DNA of 64,000 nt from Cryptomeria japonica. Taxonomy: Eukaryota > Streptophyta > Pinopsida > Cupressales > Cupressaceae. The notes under the pieces were generated by a model. That model did not search any database. It worked only from the letters and a program-made list of their open reading frames with translations, and had not been told where the DNA came from. A program made the position numbers and the translations under genes. The stretch covers positions 238,231,832 through 238,295,831 of the forward strand of contig NC_081409.1 in NCBI RefSeq assembly GCF_030272615.1. Direction: 5' to 3'. Positions 13,014 to 24,601 of this stretch are shown here, piece by piece (the stretch's first letter is position 1; each line of letters starts with the position of its first letter).

Positions 13014-14546
13014 TAATATTTTAGACAATTTAAATGAACAGAGCATATAAGATGTTGAGTGTGCAAGAAACAACTGGTAAAGATAGTGTCTATGTTCTAA
13101 TCTATATAGTTGCATTTGAAACTTCTGTTTGATGCAATCTTTGAATTGCACATGTTAAATACTTTTGCACAAAGATTAAGCACATATCCATACATATAAC
13201 TATACATGCATTGAGACATGTATGCACATAAAAGAATATGGCTAGAGATAAGGTTACTTACATATGTAGGGACACAACTTTCAAGAGACACAATGTTGTG
13301 CATGTTCATATTTATGCACCATGAGTGGTTGCCTTTGTGTGAACATGTTTATAGGTGCGCGGTACTTTGCAACTATGTTAAAATGTACGTGTATGGTTTT
13401 TCTTTATAAATGTATATACCAATCTCCATGATATACACATACATGTGTACGCATTTCTATACAGAAGCACAAACACATACATACATGCACATAAAAAAAA
13501 TGTTGCACATGGATTTACTTACATATGCAGGCACACAACTTTCAAGATATATAAGATTGTTCATGTGTATATATATCTGTTGTGAATGCCTTCCTTTGTA
13601 TGTACATGTATAGAGGTGCATATATGGTTGTATGTATGCGAGTATGCAACTATGGAGGACCATATGTATGCATGTACGTGTATGGAAATATATGTAAATG
13701 CACATAGAAATCTATAGGTATATTTGTATATTGTGATACATAAATGGAGATATTTATCTTTATGCATAGCGGTAAATACTAGAGAGAACATATAAGGCAA
13801 CCTACATTTACATAAATTGAATGAATACAAAGAAGAATATGAAAGTTGTTGGATGCTCAAAACTTCCATTTCAATTTATAGTTCAACATTAATGAGAAGC
13901 AGAAGTGTGTCTGGACCAAGCATCAGAACGTATCTAAAAGGATTCAAAATATTACAATAAAAGAAAGAGACAGGTCAACAAAATGCTTTGAATATTTAAT
14001 AACAATAAACATAAAGAACATTGTACAAGATATTGACATTGCAAATTATAATTTGAAATGGGCAGGGAAAGCGTGGTGGAATAGTATAATATAGAAATCA
14101 TGATTTTGAGGTCAGGAAATTTGTTAAAACAACATAGGTTGAAGCTATTGGTTCTTGTTTTAATATTTGCGTCAATGTGTAATCTGTATGGTTTGTTTCT
14201 TATTATATTTGTACAACATAGTATAAATATAGATATAAAAAATAAGAATTTTTGGAAAACATGGTTGTTCAATAATTACATAACATAAAAAGGCACAAAA
14301 GGATCTAAGATAACAAGTTGCAAAGAAGCAAAACTGCATTTGATTTTTTTTTGATGAATGGAAGCATGGCAGAACAAAAGCAATGTCAAAAACCAAAAGT
14401 CGTAGACAGCCAAAAAAACATGAGTTTAGATAGTGTTGATATACACAACGGCCAATAATTTAGTTCTGTTTGTCGATGACCACTAAAAACTAGGAACAAG
14501 ATATCTATTGTATGAAGATCAAAAGGCCCATGAAAAGCATCACTAT
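13014..14546. repeat. RepHel-RPA spacer with 261-bp tandem duplication
   Basis: Between the two Helitron genes, a segment starting CTTACATATGTAGGGACACA at 13257 is repeated at 13518, both followed by a Y-rich alternating TATG/CATG stretch ending near ACGTGTATGG (about 13396 and 13685). The rest of the spacer, to 14546, is AT-rich and shows no other gene. In Helitron orientation this is downstream of RPA and upstream of RepHel, so it should hold the RPA terminator and RepHel promoter, but I cannot place either. Confidence 0.7.
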
Positions 14547-16911
14547 CTAATTGGTCTGGAACTCTGCAGTTGTAGTCATCCGAGCAATCTCTGCAAGCAG
14601 AAGAGCACTTTCAGCCTGGTAATCAATTTTGGCAACTTTGGTAATCATTGCTTTGAGCCTGGGCTCTGAATTGTACATGTCTATTGTAATAGAGAGTGTG
14701 AAAACAAAGGAAGACAAAAGCACACGCTTGATAATGGACTGAGGTGTTTTTTGTGTAGTCAAATTGTATTGCAGCATGTAAAGCTCCTTGGCAGATATTT
14801 GCAGTATATTTGTGCCAACCTCATCAAAGGCAGTAGCCCAAAGAGTGCCTGTATGATCTTGGAGCTTCATCTGCAATAAGTATTTGTAATTGCATTCTGG
14901 CACATGAGTTTGACATCTTGAACAAAACCATTGATTATCATTTTGCTGGACGCATTTCTTTTTACACTCTTTTCCATTAAATTTCAAAGGGCAAGCTGGA
15001 TAACAAAAAGAATAAATTTTAATGATTCTCACAACAACCCTAATAGTAGTTTCAACTATTTCAGAGAGAACACTTGTACACTCTAAAACAGCTGTGATTG
15101 TCATCCTACTGTATTGTGAGTTAAGCTGTCCAACAACACATGACAACGGTAAAAGGGCATCTGGAATCTTTCCTCTTGACATAAGTGTCTCTGTTTCAGG
15201 GATAGAAGGGTTTATATTTAGAGTTGTTGCTGTGGTTGTGTTGATCACCTTTCCATTGAAATAACCAACACGAGCATTTCTGACTGCAAGGACAACAACT
15301 GTTTGGGTTGTGTGCATGTTCTTCAAATCTTCACCTAGCCCTTGCCATGTCGCTCCCCATAAGTTAACATCGATAGTAAAAGTTGAGACATCATTTATTT
15401 TTACAGTTCTCTTCGTTACTTCGCTTCCATCCTTCCTGTGAATTAATGAGGGTTTTCCAATAGTAACTACAATACCAATAACATCAACTAAAGTGTTATT
15501 GGTGCAATATGTAATTTCATTGATTGGTGTGAATTGAGAATTATTTGCTTCACTTTCAACAACAACATCACAACGCTTCAATATTGAATTATTGTCCAAA
15601 GTTATCTCAAGATGGCTGTTAAGCTTATTCCATTTAGTGTTAGCTTCTTTAACGCAACCTTTTGACACAGTATAATATGTTCCTGGTTCAACCCTATGAT
15701 AATGCATCTCTGCTACATTGCCAAAGCAAGTTATTCTAATTTCAGTACCTTCATCATCTATCATGTCAAAGCTAAATACTTGGCCAGTGGACTTTGGTGT
15801 ACTGTACTAATGCATCTTCCTCTTGTTTGTCACATGCCCCTTTATCGTCCATTTATTTTGAAAGGGGTTCAAGGCTTTAATCAGGCTGATATTAACAGAA
15901 GATTCATGCTGCACAGGTGGGAGGTGAATTCCAAATTTAAGGGATCGTTTAGTTGTGGTAGGTGTGTCTCGACCCAACATTTGTTGTTCTTGCTCTTTAA
16001 ACAGATATCTAGGTTTCCCAAGCAATGGAGAATTGGTAAATTTGACAGCAAGGCTGAATATTACTATAGTCTTGTAAAATGAACAAAATAAGAGGTTGAA
16101 TAATCTGGATAGTGTGGAAAGGGAGATTTGAAAAGCCAAGAACAAACCAACAAAAATATATAGAGGGCCATACCTCGAGTTCCAAACATTTCTACAAGCA
16201 TAAGCTATCAACGATAGGATAGTGCCAATCTTTAATGTCTTTGAAAGCAGCAAATCACTATACTTAGGTGGGAGGATTGCCAATTGCATGTGCGTGGCAT
16301 CAGACAAAACAACCTTATACCGGGCATTGTCATTTTCATCATCTGTCAATTTGTCAAAAGACAAAAGCTGAAGCACTGGAGAGGGGACATCATCCCCAAC
16401 GTTGATGCAGAGGAGTGCATGTGGGGTCAATTGTAGGTGTGGTTCTACTTCCTACAAGGATAATAGAAGACAACCAAATAGACACACAAGGTCATGTACA
16501 TTCATATGCATAGGCATGGGCATGACAACCCTTTTTTTTTTGGAGCTTCCAATTTGTATTACTATCTATGTGTGTTTTTGTTTACAGGTGTTATTTTTGT
16601 GTGCATGGATAGATTATAGATTGATGTATTGAAGCATGCAAATGCACAAGGACAATGCAGAGAACATCTCTATCAATTTATTTATATATATAAATACATA
16701 AACAAATGCAAAAAAACACTTGAAACAGTGACATATGTTGGTATATGCACTTGCATTGATGGATGAGAATTCTATGCAAAACTAAAGAACAAATAGAGAT
16801 ATAATCTTTGTAAATAACATGAATAAGAGAAAACATATGTATAAACAAGCTCACCGAAGTTTCTGTAGAACGCTGTTGTGAGGCAGCAGGAGAGGCCATC
16901 AAAGATGACAT
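14547..16911 (-). pseudogene. Helitron-associated RPA70-like single-strand DNA-binding protein, 3 exons, one stop
   Basis: A replication protein A large-subunit homologue, of the kind plant Helitrons carry, which would bind single-stranded DNA during rolling-circle transposition. Exon 1 is 16855-16911 (ATG at 16909-16911, donor GTGAGC). Exon 2 is 16174-16451 (acceptor TGTAG, donor GTATGG) and carries the N-terminal RPA signature LTPHALLCINVGDD, PVLQLLSFDK, ARYKVVLSDATHMQ. Exon 3, about 16067 to 14547, carries LNPFQNKWTIKGHVTNK and VFSFDMIDDEGTEIRITCFG (DNA-binding domain A). Then comes the C-terminal domain with a CX4CX13CX2C-like zinc site (CPLKFNGKECKKKC, WFCSRC) and YLLQMKLQDHTGTLWATAFDE. 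An in-frame TAG at 15807-15809 breaks the protein between the first two domains. The exon 2/3 join with the nearest AG is out of phase by one, so a second lesion or another acceptor is possible. Confidence 0.88.
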
Positions 16912-17954
16912 AGTGGCCACTGTGCTTGAGAGATGAGGAATGGGGTTTTGAATGGTGAAATAGTGAGTCTATGTCACGACAATTAAAATAAGTGAATATA
17001 TTTTAACGGTAAGCACAACTCATATTGCACTTGGGATCAAGAGCAAATCTTCAGTCCAACGAGATCGCAATGAAAACTGAAAGTTACAATCAACAATGTA
17101 TATGTATAGTTAGAAGACAAGCACTTATCAAGAACACTTGGAATATCCTCCTTTGCATTCAAAGAGTTTTAGTAAAGGAAAAATAGAAAACGCTCTAATC
17201 AACGATAAAACAAGTGTTGCATAGATACAATAAATGCCTTTTAGACTCAAGTAAATTTCTAATTACTTATATATGCACAAATGTTCAATATTTACGTTCA
17301 GTTGTATATAATATGCAGGTACAACTATTGGAGCAATGAATCTGGTTTGGCTCTCTTACTGTAATTGACCATAAACAATTACCACATAGATGCAACAAAT
17401 GCTTGCCATAGTCAAGTAATTTTCTAATCACGGGAAACTGTACAAATTAAATCTGGCATTTGTCTATATTTCTGACAACCATTCACATAGTTCAAGTTTT
17501 GCAAGGGTTAAAGTGAAAAAGATTGCAGGATTTGAAGGGGTTAAATCAGATAATTCCCTCAATTGCAAAACAGGAAAAGAAATATAAGGCAGTGCATTAG
17601 AAGAGAGACAGGGCCATTTGATGGGATCGATTTGAACAAATATTGCAGAATATCATCTCCACCACAACAAAATAATTGGTCAAATACAATTTGTAGTTTA
17701 CGCGGTGAAATTTAGAAACTCTGCAGACATGGCAATGGGGAAAGTCAATGATTTAATGATATGGTTTTTTTGGTCCAATGACACACTAATCATTGGGGGT
17801 TGATGTGAAACTTGTGCTTCACTTCGTGATACTGATTCAGTTGTCAGTTCTTAGTTTAGATGCTAAACTGGGTGGGTATGTGCAGAGTCGGTTCCTGTAA
17901 GCTATGTTATAAAGGGGTAATGTGTGCTCTGAACTCTGAGCGTCTTTATAAATT
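16912..17954. other. Upstream region of the RPA pseudogene, no gene seen
   Basis: The minus-strand frame of exon 1 stays open upstream to a TAG near 16960 but contains no further ATG, which supports the chosen start. The remainder is AT-rich with no repeated or coding signal that I can name. It should contain the RPA promoter in Helitron orientation; no TATA box stands out from the background. Confidence 0.5.
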
Positions 17955-20710
17955 TAGCAGATACGTATACATATATGCGTAAACATATAGATATATATGT
18001 ATACAACCATATGTTTATGAGCAATTGCAATATACATATGCATCGATTTGCATATGAAGATGAGCAACTATAATGAACACCATAGCGTATTCTATTGAAT
18101 ATGAATATGGTTGTATATGTCAGCTACATCCATATGCATATACATATAAGTTGACTGAACTGTTGTTGATTGTATATGGTTGTATATGTGTTTTTTTGGT
18201 TGGGTGTTGATGCAATGCATATGACTATTGACTAAATTGCCAAGACGCTTGCTAAAGTGGCTTCAAATTCAAAATATGTTAGTATACCATTAAGTAGATG
18301 CAAGCATCTGCATCAAAGGGGGTTGGTAAACATTCTATCCTAAATATTTCTGTCAAGCGAATTGTCACAAAAATAACCTCAAGAGCAACGAGCATAAGAT
18401 TCATTTCATAGTTCAAAATATCTTGTGGTGAAGAAACAAATAAGCATCTAACACTAAGTATTGCAATAACAACATATATGAAAACAACAACATATAAACC
18501 CATAGAACCAATGCTTTCATTTAACAGATAACAACATATTTGTTTTAGAATGAAATAAAACACAACAAAAAGTGATCTGGGTATGCACGGGTTCCCAAAA
18601 GAATTCACAAAAATCATGGTGAATGACTTATTTAAACATGCTGCACAAAATTGTGCCACGCTGTCAACAATGGCAATGAGGAAAAACAGGCGCAATTTGC
18701 ATGATAAATGCAATCGAACCCCGCCAAAGCAGAATTTTCTTAAAAATGAGACAAACGAAAACCAGTCTCCCTAAGCTTGTGGATCAATCCTTGTACAAAA
18801 AATGGAAGGCAGATGTAAAAACAGTGCAGTTTGAAGAGCTACTAGATTCTTGAGGTTGAGAAAAGTTTTTTGCAGCGTTTTAAATTCCAAACACACACAA
18901 CCATGTAAATGTATGTGCATATGTATATATCTACATATGCCAACTGAATATACATATGGTTGTATAGAAAATACCAAGGAACTTCATATACATATACATA
19001 GACATACACACATATATGTATACCGCCATATGTCTTTGAGCAACTATAACAAACAACATAGCGAATTCCATTGAACATGTATGTGGTTGTATATGTCAAC
19101 TACATTCATATACATATACATCTAAGTTGACTGAACTGTTGTTGAGTGTATACGGTTGTGTATGCATTTTTTTGACTGGTTGCTGACACAATGTGTATGA
19201 CTATTGACTAAATTGCCAAGACGCTTACTAAAGTGGCTCCAAATTGAGAACAGGTCAGCATGCCTTAACTGAGAACAGAAAACTAAAGGGAACAACAGAA
19301 TATATAAACAACATTAGAACCCACAAAGCAAAACACCTCATTCACCTGCAAATTTCAAAGAAATCTCCAACAAGAGTAAATGAACGCAATAGTGGACAAG
19401 GTAGATCTACACATTACATAAAATGACCAAAATGGCTAGAAAAGGGCAAGGATCAAGCAAGGACGCAAACAAAGAAAGCAACACCTCCTCGTTTAATGTA
19501 ATGCTAGCAATAAATTGACATTAAAAAGCAAGGATGCAAACAAAAAAAGCAGTACGTCTGCGTTCAATCAAAGGCAAGCTATTTTAATTATTTTTTGTTT
19601 TTTTACATTGAATGAAAACAAATGTTGAATAGATGTGAGCTAAGTTTACTACAATTCATATGTCCCTTCGAATTTCCACCCTTTGAATTTGCAACATGTG
19701 AAGTAATCTTTCCAATTGGCAATAATAAATGTATGGCCGGGGAAACAAACGCCATTGCCCAGTTTTCAACCGCTTTTCTTTCTGATTCTTTTTTCGAGAT
19801 GGTTGACACTTTGCTACTAGATTCTTGAGTTCGAGACAAGTTTTTTACAGCGTTTTGAATTTCAAGCACACACAACCATGTAAATGTATGTGTAAATGTA
19901 TATATCTGCATATGGCAAGTGAATATACATATGGCAATATAGCAAACATCAAGGAACTTCATATACATATACATATACATACATAGATATATGTATACCG
20001 CCATATGTATATGAGCAACTATAATATACATATATGTATATGAGCAACAATAATATACATATGCAGGCATATGTATATGCATATGAGCAACTATGATGAA
20101 CTACATAGCAACTTCGATCGAATAAGTAGATGGCTGTATAGGTCAACTACATACACACGCATATGTGTACGCAGTAGTGGGCAAGGCAGATCTACACTTC
20201 AGATAAAATGACCAAAATGACTGCAAGAGGGCAAGGATCAAGAAAGGATGCAAACGAAAAAACCAGAACCTCCTCGTCTGATGCAACGCTAGCAATAAAT
20301 TGACATTAACAAGCAAGGGTGCAAAATAAAAATGCAGCACCTCCTCGTTTAATCAAAGGTAAGCTGTTTTAATTTATGAAGTTTTTTATATCGAATGAAA
20401 TAAATGTTTGAATTTCAAGCACACACAACTATGTAAATGTATGTGCAAATGTATATATCTGCATATGGCAACTGAATATACATATGACTGTATAGCAAAC
20501 ATCAAGGAAATTCATATACATATACATATACATACACAAATATATGTATACCACCATATGTATATGAGCAACTATAATATACATATGTAGGCATATGTAT
20601 ATGCATATGAGCAACTATGATGAACTACATAGCAACTTCTATCGAATAAGTAGATGGCTGTATATGTCAACTACATACACACGCATATGCGAACGCAGTA
20701 GTGGGCAAGG
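17955..20710. repeat. Family of TATACATATG-rich repeats (four diverged copies)
   Basis: Segments rich in alternating purine-pyrimidine CATATACATATACAT words recur at about 17955-18190, 18890-19160, 19865-20160 and 20415-20690. They share an ordered set of landmarks: AACCATGTAAATGTATGTG, CATATG(G/C)CAA(C/G)TGAATATACATATG, ATATGTATACCGCCATATG, and GAGCAACTATAAT. In between lie copies of another phrase, AGTGG(A/G)CAAGG(T/C)AGATCTACAC, at about 19392, 20174, 20699 and again 24050. Open frames here are low-complexity (Tyr/Ile/His-rich) and are not genes. Repeat copies are diverged by substitutions and indels. Confidence 0.8.
19270..19813. repeat. Dispersed direct repeat, copy 1 (partner at 23930-24392)
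   Basis: This stretch matches 23930-24392 in order and orientation. Shared landmarks are CCCACAAAGCAAAACACCTC, CACCTGCAAATTTCAAAGAA, GGTAGATCTACAC, AAAATGACCAAAATG, TTTGAATTTGCAAC and ATTGCCCAGTTTTCAACCGC. Copy 1 is longer; copy 2 has lost internal pieces. The pair brackets about 4.1 kb, including the Ty3 gag scrap. It could be a segmental duplication or paired ends of a non-coding mobile unit. Confidence 0.75.
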
Positions 20711-20970
20711 CAGATCTACACTTGACATAAAATGACCAAAATGACTGCAATAGGACAAGGATCAAGCAAGGATGCAAACCAAAAAAGCAGAACCTCCTTG
20801 TGTCGAATCTTTCATATGCTTTAATAGCATTAAATCAGGAAAAAAGGCGGTTGAAAACACGCGTTGCAACTTGCATGCGATGGCATACGGTGGAGGTAGA
20901 GGATAGTTAATGTGCTTTAATAGCATTAACGTTCGTGTTTGGTACTTTTAATGTTTGAGATAATACCAAT

Positions 20971-21130
20971 CTGCCAAGGTTTAGTTCAGTAGCCACGATA
21001 ACAATATCTGCCAAGGTTTATTTCAACGGTGAGCACAACAATATCTGCATCTGCCAAGGTTTAGTTCAGCAGTGACGATAACAATATCTGCCAAGGTTTA
21101 TTTCAACGGCGAGCACAACAATATCTGCAA
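20971..21130. repeat. 80-bp minisatellite (two units plus a distant partial)
   Basis: The phrase CTGCCAAGGTTTAGTTCAG starts at 20971 and 21051, and each unit also contains an internal variant CTGCCAAGGTTTATTTCAAC at 21008 and 21088, so the 80-bp unit is itself a doubled ~40-bp motif. A further single copy of the first half lies at about 21337. Non-coding as far as I can see. Confidence 0.85.
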
Positions 21131-21494
21131 GTTGAGCGCATTGAAGTTTTCAGGTTTTTTTATTTAAAGTTTTTACCCTCGTTCTTACGTTTCTGTGGCA
21201 TTTTTATTGTGAGAGATCTATTGGGCACACACCTTGAAGTAATTATGTTGTTTTTGGGTTTTCTTTGCAAGGCGAAGATCGTGAAGAGAAACAATTGTTT
21301 CGTCATCAAGCAGAACGACAACAGCTCTGCCAAGGTTTAGTTCAGCGGCGGTGCGCATAACAATATCTACAATTTGAACTCATTGAAATCAAAATCAGGG
21401 TTTATTTTTGGTTTGGTTTTTAATATAGCACTTTCGCTTTCCTCACTGGCTGGTTTTAATTCTGTATGAAACAATGTGCAACATTCTTGAAATC

Positions 21495-21725
21495 AAAATC
21501 TGGGTCATGTTTGACTTCATGAAAAATGGTTTATCTGCTATGATAGAGAAACCCATAAATTTCACTGCTTATAATAATAATAAGAATTTGAATTGCTATT
21601 AAAGTCATAGATAAATACACAGAATTGTATTGTTTCTTGAAATCAAAATCTGGGTCATGTTGGACTTCATAAAAATGGTTCATATGCTATGATAGAGAAA
21701 CCCATAAATTTCACTGCTTATAATT
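21495..21725. repeat. 150-bp spaced direct duplication
   Basis: About 80 bp beginning AATCTGGGTCATGTT occurs near 21497 and again near 21646, both running through GATAGAGAAACCCATAAATT to CTGCTTATAAT. The copies differ by a few substitutions and a one-base indel. Short open frames beyond it (21776-22130) show no recognisable protein. Confidence 0.8.
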
Positions 21726-22610
21726 TTAGGGAGGATTCATGCAATAGAAAAACAAGCAGTCAGATTTAGTATAATATGTACAGTGAAAGAGCTAAACAAT
21801 ATGGCTTCTTATGTGGCTACTTATGCATTATTAAAGTCACAGATAAACACACAGAATTGTATCGTTTAGCACAAGAGATTTTGCGATTTGAGTTAAATTA
21901 TGCTCTCTCCAAGATAATTTCTAGCTTTAAAGTCCGACGATATGCATGCTGGCATGGAATTTCTGTTTGAGAATTCGATCCTGTCTAGTAGATTTCGTAA
22001 CATGTTAAGGAATCTCAATCTAAGCTCTTTTTGGTGGTTTTTCCATTCTAAATTGCTAGCAAAGGCATGGCGGCATCGAATTTATGTTTTAGAATTGATC
22101 CTATGGTATAGGTTTAAGTATTATGTCTGAGAATCTTATAAGCTCTTTACGACGATCCTTCTTCAAATTACTACTGCAAAGAGACACACTCTAACACAGA
22201 ATTTATACCGACGACACATTGCGGAATTTCATTATCCAGTGTTTAAGAGTTTAATTGTCTAAAATATGCCGCAGCTTGAATTTTGTGATGATTGGCGGAT
22301 TATATTGTCTGATGATTTATTGTTGGATTGAATCATCCAATCTTCTAAGGGTTTCATTGCGTAACATATGCTGCAACTTTAATTTCATGCTCGACTTTAA
22401 ATGACAGTCGCTGTAGCGTTTCTTTGACACTGAACTGAACATAAATGAATGCTTAGGATCTTTATTTGAGTTGATTACATTCCTACAGAGTGGAGATATA
22501 ATTCTTTTATTGAAATAGTGATCTACAAGAAGCATCTGTTCCATTGGATATTGACTCAGAGGAGGTGTTGGATAGGTGGTAGACAGGAGAATACGATATC
22601 TCCACAAGGA

Positions 22611-22672
22611 AACCCCTCATCTTCATGAAATGAAGGCGAGTGAAACCCTCATCTTCATGAAATGAAGGTTAC
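22611..22672. repeat. 32-bp tandem duplication
   Basis: CCCTCATCTTCATGAAATGAAGG occurs twice head to tail just upstream of the Ty3 gag remnant. The unit holds a small palindrome (CTTCATGAAATGAAG). Confidence 0.75.
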
Positions 22673-22680
22673 GGAGGTGC

Positions 22681-22980
22681 ACATCTATTGAAAAAGAGAT
22701 GCGTTGGATTGGAACAGAGCTTCACGACCTTCCGAGATTAGATGGGACTAAGTCCGTTATGACATTTGTGGAGTAGATGGAAGCTTGTGTACCAGAGAGC
22801 CAAAGATGACAAGCACTAGATGCAGCAGTAAAAGGGAACCCTGCGCGGTGGTGGGCGACTGATAGAAATTATATGGAAGATTCGACACAAGTGGTGAACT
22901 GTATGAGTCTTTGATTTAATCCATCTAAAGAGTGATAATTGTTGAACAGGTATAATGGCATGACGGATCTATAAGAATGC
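22681..22980 (+). pseudogene. Ty3-type retrotransposon gag fragment
   Basis: The plus-strand frame starting ACA at 22681 reads MRWIGTELHDLPRLDGT, then a Phe-Val-Glu segment, MEACVPESQR, QALDAAVKGNPARWWATDRN and FNPSK. This is the Trp-rich helical core of a plant Ty3-type Gag (capsid-like) domain, whose hallmark is the PARWW element before a hydrophobic helix. The frame is broken by several stops (TAG in the FVE segment, TGA after PESQR, further TGA/TAA past 22910), and YNGMTD is still readable near 22950. No neighbouring protease, RT or LTR is visible, so this is an isolated scrap. Confidence 0.72.
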
Positions 22981-23929
22981 CTTTGGTTTTTCTAGATGAG
23001 GTGGACCGAGAATAAATTGACTCAGTAGGAAAAGACCTCCGACCCTTTAATTCATGACAAATTCTTAGGAAATAGGTTCTCATATTCCCTCAGCAACTCC
23101 ACCACCTGTTCACAGTCTATTCATGCCAATAAGCTACAATACTAACCATTTTAGGGTATTCTTCAGAGCCTATGTTCCATTTCATTGGTGTCAAGGGCTC
23201 CCTGAAATAAGGTCTGCTGTTACCTGGATCCTTTCCTCTGACTTCTCTCTCTCCAACAATTTCATAAATTTTAATATTCTAGAGCTCTTCTTCCTTTGTA
23301 GGATATTCTCAGTCCATCTTCCAACAATACACCGACCTGTTCAACTTTTCCTTTAATATATGACACACACATACCATTCTTTGCGCTCGGCCTGTAGGTT
23401 TTGCTTCATCGTTGCTGAAGATGAAATATGTTATATACTTCAAAATACCAGACAACGCGGGATCTTGTGTTGTCAATCTGAATGTCGCACAAAATTGTTG
23501 AGAAATCGTATCCCAATTTCTAGTTGTTGGGGCTTAAACTCAAATTTGTATTTTATTTTTAAAAAAATTCCATTAATTGGGGGTTTAATAGGTATAGGAC
23601 ATGAGATGCAAACAGGGCTCCAACAATGCCTACGACTTACTCATGGCATGAGATACTAATAGGGGTCCAGGGATGTCTGAATTTTTGCAATTGATTGATG
23701 CAGAGGAGTGTGCCCACCAATTCCCAGGGCAAATTAAACTTGGGTCTTCCTGCAGGCAATGCTCTAGCTTACTATTAAGTCACATGCAATGGACTTATAA
23801 AGAAAGAACTCACTTGCAAACTTGAAACAAATCTTCAGAGATTTCGTCCTTTTCTCCTTTGATTCAACAAACGTAAACAGGCCAAAGAAATCACCTTCTT
23901 CCTGCAAAAACCCAAACAGGCGGCAAACA
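22981..23929. other. No recognisable feature
   Basis: Between the gag scrap and the second copy of the dispersed repeat I find only short open frames with no family resemblance. Some of it may be further retroelement sequence too decayed to read. Confidence 0.45.
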
Positions 23930-24392
23930 TTACATGAGAAAACTAAAGAAAACAACAGAAAAAAAAACCAGGCTTAGAACCCACAAAGCAAAACACCTCG
24001 CTCACCTGCAAATTTCAAAGAAGTCTCCAACAGAAGAATACGAACGCAGTAGTGGACAAGGTAGATCTACACTTCACATAAAATGACCAAAATGATTGGA
24101 AAAGGGCAACAATCAAGCAAGGATGTAAACAAGAAAAGCAACACTTCCTCGTTTAACGCAACACTAGTTTCCAAAAAATAGCAAGGATGTAAACAAAAAA
24201 CAACGGCACCTCCTCGTTTAATTAATTCATATGTCCCTTTGAATTCACACCCTTTGAATTTGCAACGTGCGAAGTAATCTTTCCAATTGGCAGTAATAAA
24301 TGTATGCCCAGTTTATGCCCGGTGAAATAAATGCCATTGCCCAGTTTTCAACCGCTTTTCTTTCCGATTCTTTTTCCGGATGGCTGACAAGC
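23930..24392. repeat. Dispersed direct repeat, copy 2 (partner at 19270-19813)
   Basis: Same ordered landmarks as copy 1, with the segment corresponding to about 19495-19620 partly deleted and a small duplication of ATGCCCAGTTTATGCCC near 24303. It ends about 40 bp before the left 168-bp repeat that borders the telomere-like block. Confidence 0.75.
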
Positions 24393-24433
24393 AAACCCCC
24401 ATACAAAAAGCCTATCGGCTTAATTATATGTGT

Positions 24434-24601
24434 TTTATTTTTCTTTTGGTTTGTTATTGGTCAAGCATTTTAAATTACTTTTGGAGAAATAAAAACTCCA
24501 AGAAATTATGCTTTGGCCAATCACAAATCAGATAAACATTAAATTTCGTGCAAAATAAAAAATATTAAAATCAAACCATAATAACATATACAATTTATTT
24601 C
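24434..24601. repeat. 168-bp direct repeat, left border of the telomere-like block
   Basis: From TTTATTTTTCTTTTGG to AATTTATTTC, this is identical to 30823-30990 at all but 2 of 168 positions, with no indel. The offset is 6,389 bp. The two differ only in TCAAGCA/TCAAACA and ATCAGAT/ATCAAAT. The high identity, set against the heavily diverged DNA between them, suggests a recent duplication, gene conversion or a mechanism that copied the border. Confidence 0.95.
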
